Positions 16,136-23,905 of a DNA stretch of 64,000 nt are shown here, piece by piece. How positions within the stretch are numbered: position 1 is the first letter of the stretch; each line of letters starts with the position of its first letter. Under the pieces are notes generated by a model. It saw nothing but the letters and a program-made list of their open reading frames with translations. It was not told where the DNA came from and made no database searches. Origin of the DNA: Clostridia bacterium (GTDB lineage: Bacteria; Bacillota; Clostridia; Christensenellales; Borkfalkiaceae). The translations under genes and the position numbers were made by a program. The stretch is taken from positions 1 to 64,000 of the forward strand of contig JAGAIW010000035.1 in the NCBI GenBank assembly GCA_017626305.1. Direction: 5' to 3'.

Positions 16136-17410
16136 TTATTCCTTTTCGATATCTCTGTATTTCATGCCGATATCCTTGCGATAATGCATACCGTCAAAGG
16201 ATATTTTTTCCACGTTTGCATACGCCTTTTGCCGCGCCTGTTCTATCGTTGCGCCCTTGGCGCATACCCCAAGCACTCTGCCGCCGTCGGTAAGCAATTT
16301 CCCGTCCACACGTTTCGTCCCTGCATGGCATAAAATCACGTCGTCGTCCAAATCCCCAAACGTCATTTCCTTGCCCTTTTGATACGCCGTGGGATAACCG
16401 CCGCTGGCAAGCACCACGCAAACGCAAGCGCCGTCTTCCCATTCCACCTGCATATCGGCAAGCCGTTCGTCGGTGACCGCTTGGAAAATTTCCATTAAAT
16501 CCGTTTTGAGCATAGGCAGGATTACCTGCGTTTCGGGGTCGCCAAAACGGGAGTTGTATTCGATAACCTTCATACCGTCTTTGGTCTTCATCAAACCAAA
16601 GTACAGCACGCCTTTAAAAGTACGCCCTTCGGCGTTCATGGCGTTCACGGTGGGAATCATAATTTTCTCCATGACTTCCCTTTGCGTTTTTTCGCCGTAG
16701 AACGGCGCAGGCGCAAACGTACCCATACCGCCTGTGTTCAAGCCTTCGTCGTTGTCGTACACCCGTTTATGATCACAGCTCGTAATCATAGGCACTATCG
16801 TTTTGCCGTCGGTAAAAGCAAGCGCAGAAACTTCCGGTCCTTCTAAAAATTCTTCTACGACGATTTTATTTCCCGCCGTACCGAATTTTTTATCCAACAT
16901 CATTTCCTTTACGCCGTCTAACGCTTCTTCCCTTGTTTTACAAATGAGTACGCCCTTTCCCAGCGCAAGCCCGTCCGCTTTGAGCACGACGGGAATATCG
17001 CATGTTTCCACGTACGCCTTCGCGCTTTCGTAATCGGAAAACGTTTCGTATTTCGCCGTGGGAATATCGTACTTTTTCATAAGTTCTTTGGAAAAAGCTT
17101 TGCTCGCTTCAATGATAGCGGCGTTTTTGCGCGGCCCAAACGCGCGGTGTCCGCGGCATTCCAGCTCGTCCACCAAGCCAAGTGCCAACGGATCGTCAGG
17201 GGTTACGACGGTGTACTCCACGTCGGAATGTGCGTCCACCCAGTCCGCCGCCGCTTGGATATCGCAATAGTCGACGTTGACCAGCTCGGCAAGCTCGCCG
17301 ATACCCGCGTTGCCTTTCATAGAGTAAATTTTATTGACGATAGGCGATTTTTTTAACGCCTGTACCACGGCGTGTTCTCTGCCGCCGTTGCCGATAACTA
17401 AAACGTTCAT
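16136..17410 (-). CDS. purD: Phosphoribosylamine-glycine ligase
   Basis: A 424-residue ATP-grasp enzyme joining phosphoribosylamine and glycine, step two of purine synthesis. The N-terminal MNVLVIGNGGREHAVVQAL is the PurD signature, VVLKADGLALGKGV lies in the ATP-grasp region, and EYNSRFGDPETQVILP is the diagnostic metal-binding motif. It sits between purN (16 bases upstream) and purL in one operon. Confidence 0.97.
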   Translation of the reverse strand: MNVLVIGNGGREHAVVQALKKSPIVNKIYSMKGNAGIGELAELVNVDYCDIQAAADWVDAHSDVEYTVVTPDDPLALGLVDELECRGHRAFGPRKNAAIIEASKAFSKELMKKYDIPTAKYETFSDYESAKAYVETCDIPVVLKADGLALGKGVLICKTREEALDGVKEMMLDKKFGTAGNKIVVEEFLEGPEVSALAFTDGKTIVPMITSCDHKRVYDNDEGLNTGGMGTFAPAPFYGEKTQREVMEKIMIPTVNAMNAEGRTFKGVLYFGLMKTKDGMKVIEYNSRFGDPETQVILPMLKTDLMEIFQAVTDERLADMQVEWEDGACVCVVLASGGYPTAYQKGKEMTFGDLDDDVILCHAGTKRVDGKLLTDGGRVLGVCAKGATIEQARQKAYANVEKISFDGMHYRKDIGMKYRDIEKE

Positions 17411-17426
17411 ATTTCTCTCCGTTTTT

Positions 17427-18044
17427 TTATTCCAAAATGTTTACGCTACGCCCCGTTTTGACTACCTTGTCTTGACAAAGCAGCTTTACGCACAGGGGCA
17501 GCATAACGTGTTCTTGCTTTAAGATACGCGCCTGCAAGCTTTCGGCGGTGTCGCCAAATTGCACTTCCACCGCGCGCTGCATGATAATTGCGCCGCCGTC
17601 GACGTCAGCCGAAACGAAATGTACCGTCGCGCCGCTGAGCTTTACACCGTAATCGATTGCCGCTTGGTGTACCTTTAAGCCGTAATACCCCATGCCGCAA
17701 AAGGCGGGAATGAGCGACGGGTGAATATTGATAATTTTATCTTCAAACGCCGCGATAAAGCTTGGCGGAACGACGGACAGCCAACCTGCCAAAACGATAA
17801 GCTCCACCCCTGCCGCACGCAAAACGTCTGCCACGTAGTCGTAAAACGCGGCTTTATCCGCGTAGGCGTTTTTATCAAACACCAACGTTTTAATACCGTG
17901 CTTTTCCGCGCGCGCGATGGCACCGATTTGCGGTTTTGACGCAACCAAATATTCGATTGTGCAAAAATGCTCGCGCTCGTTGGCGTCAATCACCGATTGA
18001 AAATCCGTGCCGCCGCCCGACGCAAATACCGCTATCTTTTTCAT
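17427..18044 (-). CDS. purN: Phosphoribosylglycinamide formyltransferase
   Basis: A 205-residue PurN that transfers a formyl group from 10-formyl-tetrahydrofolate to GAR. The N-terminal VFASGGGTDFQSVI and the catalytic segment IINIHPSLIPAFCGMGYYG, with the key Asn and His, are present. HFVSADVDGGAIIMQ supplies the catalytic aspartate. Its start overlaps the end of purM by four bases, indicating translational coupling. Confidence 0.96.
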   Translation of the reverse strand: MKKIAVFASGGGTDFQSVIDANEREHFCTIEYLVASKPQIGAIARAEKHGIKTLVFDKNAYADKAAFYDYVADVLRAAGVELIVLAGWLSVVPPSFIAAFEDKIINIHPSLIPAFCGMGYYGLKVHQAAIDYGVKLSGATVHFVSADVDGGAIIMQRAVEVQFGDTAESLQARILKQEHVMLPLCVKLLCQDKVVKTGRSVNILE

Positions 18045-19069
18045 TTTAAGATAACTTCCTTTTTGCCTGCTACCATTTTCCCGATAACGACGGCGTCTTC
18101 ACCGTTGGCTTTCAAATCGGCAAGCGCCGTTTCCACGTTTTCGGGCGCAACGACGACCATCATACCGATACCCATGTTAAAGGTATTGTAAATTTGTTCG
18201 TCCGTAATCCCTGCGCGTTTTTGCATAACCTTGAACACGGGGGGCACTTCGTAGGAATTTTTATCAATTTCCGCCGCGACGTTTTCGGGTAAAATACGGG
18301 GCACGTTTTCGATAAAACCGCCGCCCGTGATATGCGCGATACCCTTAACTTCTACCTTTTTAATCAAGGACAAAATGCTCTTGACGTAGATACGCGTGGG
18401 CTTTAACAGCACTTCTGCCGCCGACGCGCCCAGCTCTTCGTCGTACGCTTCCAACGCCGCTTTATCGTTATCGCCAAACAGCTTTCTAACGAGCGAATAA
18501 CCGTTGGAATGTACACCCGTCGATTTCAAACCGATAATGACGTCGCCCGCGGTGATATCTTTACCGTTGATTACCTTTTTCTTATCCACGATACCTACGG
18601 CAAAGCCCGCAAGGTCATATTCGCCGTCCGGATAGAACCCCGGCATTTCCGCCGTTTCACCGCCGATCAGCGCGCAACCTGCCATACGGCAGCCTTCCGC
18701 AATACCCTTTACCACTTCCGCTTCCGCTTCGGGATACAGTCTACCGCAAGCGTAGTAGTCCAAGAAGAACAAGGGCTTTGCGCCTTGACAAACGATATCG
18801 TTTACGCACATTGCCACGGCGTCAATACCGATCGTATCGTGCTTTTCCAAAAGGAAAGCGTATTTGAGTTTCGTACCTACCCCGTCCGTACCCGCGACCA
18901 AAACGGGTTCGCTCATATTTTCGTCGGCTATCGAATAGAAACCGCCAAACGAACCAAGGTCGCCGATAACGTTATCGTTATAGGTGGATTTTACGTGTTT
19001 TTTCATAAGTTCTACGGCTTTGTAACCACGGGTTACGTCTACGCCGCTGTCTTTATAAGAAATTGCCAT
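18041..19069 (-). CDS. purM: Phosphoribosylformylglycinamidine cyclo-ligase (AIR synthase)
   Basis: A 342-residue PurM of normal length. VAGTDGVGTKLKYAF, CVNDIVCQGAKPLFFLDYY, LIGGETAEMPGFY and STGVHSNGYSLVRK are the diagnostic AIR-synthase blocks. It uses ATP to close the imidazole ring. It lies 14 bases after purF and overlaps purN by four bases. Confidence 0.97.
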   Translation of the reverse strand: MAISYKDSGVDVTRGYKAVELMKKHVKSTYNDNVIGDLGSFGGFYSIADENMSEPVLVAGTDGVGTKLKYAFLLEKHDTIGIDAVAMCVNDIVCQGAKPLFFLDYYACGRLYPEAEAEVVKGIAEGCRMAGCALIGGETAEMPGFYPDGEYDLAGFAVGIVDKKKVINGKDITAGDVIIGLKSTGVHSNGYSLVRKLFGDNDKAALEAYDEELGASAAEVLLKPTRIYVKSILSLIKKVEVKGIAHITGGGFIENVPRILPENVAAEIDKNSYEVPPVFKVMQKRAGITDEQIYNTFNMGIGMMVVVAPENVETALADLKANGEDAVVIGKMVAGKKEVILK

Positions 19070-19083
19070 GATACTTTCTCCGT

Positions 19084-20496
19084 TTATTGTTTATTTTCCG
19101 AAATTTTGTGGTCGTACTTCCTATCCCCCGTATCCAAAGGCAGCTCGGTGGGATATTCCCCGTCAAAGCACGCTTTGCAATAGCCCTTGCAATTCCCCGA
19201 TATACCCAGCTTGGTAACGTCGGCAAGCGGTAAAAATCCCACCGAATCCGCACCGAACAGCTTTGCCATTTCTTTGGCGGTATACTTGCAAGCAATCAAC
19301 TCCGCTTTCGAGCCGATATCCGTCCCATAGTAGCACGGGTTTAAAAACTCAGGCGCGGACGAGCGGATATGGATTTCCTTCGCCCCTGCGTCGCGCAACA
19401 GCTTGACTACGCGCGTACAAGTCGTTCCGCGGACGATAGAATCGTCCACCAAAACCACGCGTTTGCCCTTTACCGTTTCCGCAACGGGGTTGAGCTTGAT
19501 TTTTACTTTATCTTCACGAACGTTTTGACCGGGGTCAATGAACGTTCTGCCGATATATTTGTTTTTGATAAGACCCAAGCCGTACGGAATACCCGATTCT
19601 TCGGCGTAACCGATAGCGGCGTCAATCCCCGAATCGGGCGCGCCGATAACGACGTCCGCTTCTACGGGGTGGGCTTTTGCCAAAAACGCCCCCGCGCGCT
19701 TACGCGCCAAATGCACCGAACAGCCGTTGATTACCGAGTCGGGACGAGCGGTGTACAAATACTCGAACACGCAAAGACGTTCGGGCTTTTTCTGACAATG
19801 CTCGCGAAGACTAATCACTCCTTCTTTGGAAAATACGACGATTTCGCCAGGGTCGATTTCACGCACGAACGTTGCGCCTACCGTATTGAGCGCGCAGCTT
19901 TCACTTGCCACTACGTATTCCCCGTCGTCGCGGATACCGTAGCAAAGGGGGTGTACGCCGTTTTGGTCGCGCGCGGCAATCAGCTTTTGCGGCGACATGA
20001 CCAACATGGAATAGCCGCCCTTAACGCGTTCCATTGCCTTGGATATAGCCGCTTCCGTCGACGGCGCGGTAAGGCGCGCCTTGGTTATCATATACGCCAA
20101 AATTTCCACTTCGTTGGACGTATGGAAGATAGCGCCTTCTAATTCAAGTTCTCTCCTAAGCTCCGCATAATTAACAAGTCCGCCGTCGTGAGAAATGGCA
20201 AGCCTTCCCTTGACGTGATTGACGAGCATGGGTTCGGCGTTAATTCTTTCTTTGGTTGCGCTCGTACCGTAACGCACGTTACCAAGCGCCATTTGTCCCA
20301 AGCCTAAATCCCCCAAAATACGGGGCGTGAATACTTCGTTGACAATTCCCGAATCTTTATAAGCGTGGAATACGCCGTCGTCGTTGACGACGATACCGCT
20401 GCTAGCTTGACCGCGGTGCTGCAAGGCGTATAAGCCGTAGTACGCGCTTAACGCAACGTTGGCAGTTTTCGTTCCAAAAATACCGAATACGGCCAT
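19084..20496 (-). CDS. purF: Amidophosphoribosyltransferase lacking the N-terminal catalytic cysteine
   Basis: A 470-residue PurF. The phosphoribosyltransferase half is intact (VVLVDDSIVRGTT PRPP motif), as are GLYALQHRGQASSG in the glutaminase half and cysteine clusters expected for the [4Fe-4S] form (FLNPCYYG, GNCKGYCKACFDG). The protein begins MAVFGIFG where the family has CGVFGI or MCGI: the catalytic Cys1 is absent, and the codons upstream in frame contain none. If the start is right, glutamine hydrolysis should fail and the enzyme would depend on free ammonia or a partner. Confidence 0.93.
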   Translation of the reverse strand: MAVFGIFGTKTANVALSAYYGLYALQHRGQASSGIVVNDDGVFHAYKDSGIVNEVFTPRILGDLGLGQMALGNVRYGTSATKERINAEPMLVNHVKGRLAISHDGGLVNYAELRRELELEGAIFHTSNEVEILAYMITKARLTAPSTEAAISKAMERVKGGYSMLVMSPQKLIAARDQNGVHPLCYGIRDDGEYVVASESCALNTVGATFVREIDPGEIVVFSKEGVISLREHCQKKPERLCVFEYLYTARPDSVINGCSVHLARKRAGAFLAKAHPVEADVVIGAPDSGIDAAIGYAEESGIPYGLGLIKNKYIGRTFIDPGQNVREDKVKIKLNPVAETVKGKRVVLVDDSIVRGTTCTRVVKLLRDAGAKEIHIRSSAPEFLNPCYYGTDIGSKAELIACKYTAKEMAKLFGADSVGFLPLADVTKLGISGNCKGYCKACFDGEYPTELPLDTGDRKYDHKISENKQ

Positions 20497-20500
20497 ATAC

Positions 20501-21211
20501 TTACGCTCCCATTAAACGTCTCATCATTTCTTGGTATGCGCCTTCTACGCCGCCAAGGTCGCGACGGAAACGGTCTTTATCCAACTTTTCACCCGTCGTC
20601 GAATCCCAGAAACGGCAGGTATCGGGAGAAATTTCGTCGGCAAGGACAATCGTTCCGTCGGCAGTTTTACCGAATTCAATTTTAAAATCGACAAGCGTTA
20701 CGTTAAGCTTTTTAAAGTATTCCTTCAATACTTCGTTCACCTTAAACGCCATGGATTTAACCAACGCAATTTCGTCTTTGGTGGCAAGCTTTAACGCAAG
20801 CGCGTGATATTCGTTAAGGAGCGGATCGCCCAAATCGTCGTTTTTATACGAAAACTCGATAGTGGGTTCGTCGAATACGACGCCTTCCGCAACGCCGTAG
20901 TGCTTTGCAAACGAGCCTGCGGAAATATTACGGATAATAACTTCCAAAGGCAGGATTTTTACGCGTTTTACCAGCGTTTCTCTATCCGAAAGCTCTTCAA
21001 CGAAATGCGTTTTTACTCCTTGTTTTTCAAGAATTTGCATAAGGAAGTTGCTCATTTTGTTGTTGATAACGCCCTTGCCTTCAATCGTCCCCTTTTTGAG
21101 TCCGTTAAACGCCGTGGCGTCGTCTTTATACGAAACGATAACAAGGTCTTTATCGTCGGTTGCATATACCTTTTTGGCTTTGCCTTCGTAGAGTTGTTCT
21201 TTCTTTTCCAT
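20501..21211 (-). CDS. purC: SAICAR synthetase
   Basis: A 236-residue PurC that ligates CAIR and aspartate. [20 protein letters not shown] at the N terminus, [26 protein letters not shown] and [14 protein letters not shown] are the family blocks. It lies four bases before purF and 34 bases after purE in the same operon. Confidence 0.97.
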   Translation of the reverse strand: MEKKEQLYEGKAKKVYATDDKDLVIVSYKDDATAFNGLKKGTIEGKGVINNKMSNFLMQILEKQGVKTHFVEELSDRETLVKRVKILPLEVIIRNISAGSFAKHYGVAEGVVFDEPTIEFSYKNDDLGDPLLNEYHALALKLATKDEIALVKSMAFKVNEVLKEYFKKLNVTLVDFKIEFGKTADGTIVLADEISPDTCRFWDSTTGEKLDKDRFRRDLGGVEGAYQEMMRRLMGA

Positions 21212-21245
21212 AATTATATCTCCTAAAAAAATTTTTTCGTTTGGT

Positions 21246-21734
21246 TTAAAGCATAGCTTGCAACGCCGTATCGTCCGCGTTGATTTTCGCTTTCATATTT
21301 TCCTTATATTCGACAAGCTGCTTTTCGATTTCGGGATATTTAATCCCTAAGATTTGCAACGCCAGCAAACCTGCGTTTTCGCCGCCGTTGACCCCTACCG
21401 TCGCCACAGGAATCCCCGAAGGCATTTGCACGATAGAAAGCAAACTATCCAAGCCCCCCATCATATCCGTTTTGACGGGCAAGCCGATTACGGGCAGGGT
21501 GGTGAGCGCGGCGATTACGCCGCCAAGGTGCGCCGCTTTGCCTGCCGCGCAAATAATCACTTCCATACCGTTTGCCTTCGCGTTTGCCGCAAAGGCGTGC
21601 GCCTCGTCGGGCGTGCGGTGGGCGGATATCACCCGTACTTCCACTTCTACGCCGAATTTTTTAAGAACTGCGACGGCGGGTTTTACCACGTCGAAGTCCG
21701 ATTTGCTGCCCATTAAAATACCGACTTTACTCAT
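21246..21734 (-). CDS. purE: N5-carboxyaminoimidazole ribonucleotide mutase (PurE class I)
   Basis: A 162-residue Pur[17 protein letters not shown] and SAHRTPDEA, with the catalytic histidine, are diagnostic, and [16 protein letters not shown] follows. No purK lies nearby. It is the first biosynthetic gene of the operon, preceded by GGAGAG, a terminator hairpin and a 42-codon ORF. Confidence 0.96.
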   Translation of the reverse strand: MSKVGILMGSKSDFDVVKPAVAVLKKFGVEVEVRVISAHRTPDEAHAFAANAKANGMEVIICAAGKAAHLGGVIAALTTLPVIGLPVKTDMMGGLDSLLSIVQMPSGIPVATVGVNGGENAGLLALQILGIKYPEIEKQLVEYKENMKAKINADDTALQAML

Positions 21735-21753
21735 ATGTTTTTACTCTCCGATA

Positions 21754-21797
21754 ATGATATTTATAAAAAGAAACAGGTGCAACGTGTGTTGCACCTA
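21754..21797 (-). terminator. Terminator or attenuator hairpin before purE
   Basis: Minus strand GGTGCAAC-ACAC-GTTGCACC is followed by TGTTTCTTTTT, a convincing intrinsic terminator between the small ORF and purE. A possible internal promoter (TTGCAC at 21782-21777, TATCAT at 21759-21754) overlaps it, but its start would fall inside the purE ribosome binding site, so read-through control looks more likely. Confidence 0.75.
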
Positions 21798-21803
21798 TTG
21801 CGT

Positions 21804-21932
21804 TTATCGTTTATATACCGTCCAAAAGCCTGCTTTTTTCCCGAAAAAAGGCGTGCCTTGTTTACGTGCAACAAGACGCAACGCGCTAAGCGCTGTCATT
21901 TGGGAATCTAACTTTTGGCGAATATATCCCAT
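21804..21932 (-). CDS. 42-residue leader-like protein upstream of purE
   Basis: A short basic protein beginning MGYIRQKLDSQMTALSALRL and ending FWTVYKR. GGAAGGA precedes the ATG at a good distance, and a promoter (21984-22012) lies 50 bases upstream. A terminator follows the stop. No family is recognised, and there is no run of regulatory codons as in classical amino-acid leaders. It could be a leader ORF sensing translation, or an independent small protein. Confidence 0.6.
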   Translation of the reverse strand: MGYIRQKLDSQMTALSALRLVARKQGTPFFGKKAGFWTVYKR

Positions 21933-21983
21933 GGCGGTTTTCCTTCCGTCGTTATTCTTTCGTATCCTTTTCCCCTTGTTATT

Positions 21984-22012
21984 ATTATAACAAAACCTGC
22001 AAAAAAAAGCAA
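21984..22012 (-). promoter_or_regulatory. Promoter of the leader ORF and pur operon
   Basis: Minus strand TTGCTT (22012-22007), a 17-base spacer, TATAAT (21989-21984). No purine riboswitch and no clear PurR-type box was found in the 250 bases before purE. Confidence 0.75.
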
Positions 22013-22044
22013 GTGTCCGAAAGGGATTTTTACGATAAATTTGC

Positions 22045-22076
22045 ACAAAAAACACGCCGTTTTTTCGGCGTGTTTT
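22045..22076 (-). terminator. Terminator of GH20-like gene
   Basis: Minus strand AACACGCCG-AAAA-AACGGCGTGTT with flanking A and T runs, directly after the stop codon at 22083. Confidence 0.85.
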
Positions 22077-22082
22077 TCTTTT

Positions 22083-23699
22083 TTAAATCGTTCCGAAGTG
22101 CAAACCGCTGTAACTTACCAGCTTGGCGTAGTTATTCATACTAATTTGCTGTCCGTCCAAAACCTGCAATACGTCTTCTTCAAGCTCGGGAATGTTTTCC
22201 GTTTTGCCCGCCATATAGTCCTTTAAACGGTTCATACACGTATCAATACGCTGTATCAATCCGCCGATACGGATATCCTGCACTTCCCAACCCTGTGGTT
22301 TGTTTTCCTTGTTCCAAAGGGTATAAAACGCCTTGTGGAAAGCCGCTAATCTCTTTTTGAGCACGGCGCAATCTTTTACGCAAATGCTAAGCGCGCGTTT
22401 GTCCTTGCTTTGGTAGGCTCTGCGCAATTTTACACCAAGCTCCGCCTTAATGGTCAGCGCGTCGCAAAGCTTGGCTTCCATATCAAAGATATAGCTATAT
22501 TCTTTCACGCGTTTTGCCGCCAGCGCAAGCGTTTTGGTATATTCCGCATACGGAATAGGTCTATGCGTAGCCACCGTTTTATCAAATACGCCCATAAACG
22601 GATCGGTGTAAAGCAAAGCTTTGCAAGGCTGCTTTTGCCAACAAATGGTGTCGTTATAATCGTCCAAATTCGGCAAATCAAGGAGAGCAAAATCGGCGTA
22701 TTTGATATGGAAAATAGTATAAAATCCCCTTTCGATTTTTTCTTGGTCAAAGTTCCCTTCGGCGTATTGACGAATCGCATACAACACGTGCAACAGCGAG
22801 AAGAAGGAACACTCTTTTCCGTCGTCCCCCCACATGGTAATAATCACGTTTTTAACGCCCTTTTCGCGTACGCTTTCCATAGCGGGTTTCATGGTGCGAA
22901 GGGAATAGTCCCCCAAGGGCGCAAAGCCCAGCCACGACCATGCGCCGCCTGCAAACCATACGTCTTTCCCAAATTTCAGGTGCGATTCTATCATGCCGTC
23001 GTAATGTTCCTTGTTTTGGTGATAATAATCCCAGTACGTAAGTTCTACGTTTTTAGGCACTTTCTTTTTGATATCTTCGGGAATTTCCGCCGCCGAATAC
23101 GCGCCGCCCGTTGCAATACGGAAGAACATATCGCTCCACATATGCGCCTTAAAGCCGTATTTTGCCGCAATATCGGCTACTCTGTTTAAATGACGGACAA
23201 GAATTTCAAAACGGTTTTGATAGCCGTTTTTATCCAAAAAACGACCCAACCCGACCATATGCGCTTCGTCCATACCGATATTGATATTTCTCGAAGTAAA
23301 ACATTCGGACAGCGTTTTAAACATTTTTTCAATGAGTTCGTACGTAGCCGGCTCGTCAATCATGAGAATATCGTCGGCGTCCATGAGTTTTTTATAGCAA
23401 GCGTGGCGAACGAGCGCAGTAAAGTGCGCCAACGTTTGAATACAAGGAATAAGCTCTATTCCGTGCGCCGTTGCGTATTTATCCATTTCTTTGAGTTCTG
23501 CCGCCGTGTATCTGCCGCGCATATATCCAAAGTACGGTTCGCTTTCAATTTCATAGGTATCTTCACAATACAGCTCTAACGCGTTGTATCCCATTTTTTG
23601 CAGGCAATCAATCATGCGTTTTACCTGCTCGACTTTCATCACCGCGTTACGGGACATATCCAGCATCACGCCAAAGCGTTCGTAAGTTTGTTGTTTCAT
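22083..23699 (-). CDS. GH20-like beta-N-acetylhexosaminidase
   Basis: A 538-residue TIM-barrel protein related to glycoside hydrolase family 20. The catalytic Asp-Glu pair is visible in NINIGMDEAHMVG (D144-E145), and the barrel starts with YERFGVMLDMSRNAVMKVEQ. There is no signal peptide, so it would act in the cytoplasm on imported, short hexosaminides. The start at 23699 is chosen for the AAGGAGC site. It diverges from a sialidase-like gene, suggesting that both process host or mucin-type glycans. Confidence 0.85.
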   Translation of the reverse strand: MKQQTYERFGVMLDMSRNAVMKVEQVKRMIDCLQKMGYNALELYCEDTYEIESEPYFGYMRGRYTAAELKEMDKYATAHGIELIPCIQTLAHFTALVRHACYKKLMDADDILMIDEPATYELIEKMFKTLSECFTSRNINIGMDEAHMVGLGRFLDKNGYQNRFEILVRHLNRVADIAAKYGFKAHMWSDMFFRIATGGAYSAAEIPEDIKKKVPKNVELTYWDYYHQNKEHYDGMIESHLKFGKDVWFAGGAWSWLGFAPLGDYSLRTMKPAMESVREKGVKNVIITMWGDDGKECSFFSLLHVLYAIRQYAEGNFDQEKIERGFYTIFHIKYADFALLDLPNLDDYNDTICWQKQPCKALLYTDPFMGVFDKTVATHRPIPYAEYTKTLALAAKRVKEYSYIFDMEAKLCDALTIKAELGVKLRRAYQSKDKRALSICVKDCAVLKKRLAAFHKAFYTLWNKENKPQGWEVQDIRIGGLIQRIDTCMNRLKDYMAGKTENIPELEEDVLQVLDGQQISMNNYAKLVSYSGLHFGTI

Positions 23700-23727
23700 A
23701 TCGTGCTCCTTGTCAACAGTTTTCATT

Positions 23728-23757
23728 ATTATAGCATATTCAAGAAACAATAGTCAA
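23728..23757 (-). promoter_or_regulatory. Promoter of GH20-like gene
   Basis: Minus strand TTGACT (23757-23752), an 18-base spacer, TATAAT (23733-23728) preceded by TGC. Confidence 0.83.
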
Positions 23758-23866
23758 TACTTTGCGTAATTTTTTATTGTAAAAATCGACTTTTTTATAG
23801 AAAAATCAAGGTGAAAAAATTACCAGGAATTCGTTATTTTTTTCCATGGATTTCTCTCCAAAGTTA

Positions 23867-23875
23867 TGCTATAAT
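23867..23875 (+). promoter_or_regulatory. Extended -10 promoter of the sialidase-like gene
   Basis: TGCTATAAT at 23867-23875 lies 30 bases before the ATG; no good -35 is seen. Confidence 0.65.
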
Positions 23876-23905
23876 AAGAAAAATAAATATCACGGAGTTT
23901 TTATC

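Noticed and set aside
21735..22012. Purine riboswitch in front of purE
   Set aside because: Checked for GTTTCTACC and GACTA-type core on the minus strand; none found. The only purine aptamer in the window is at 38630.
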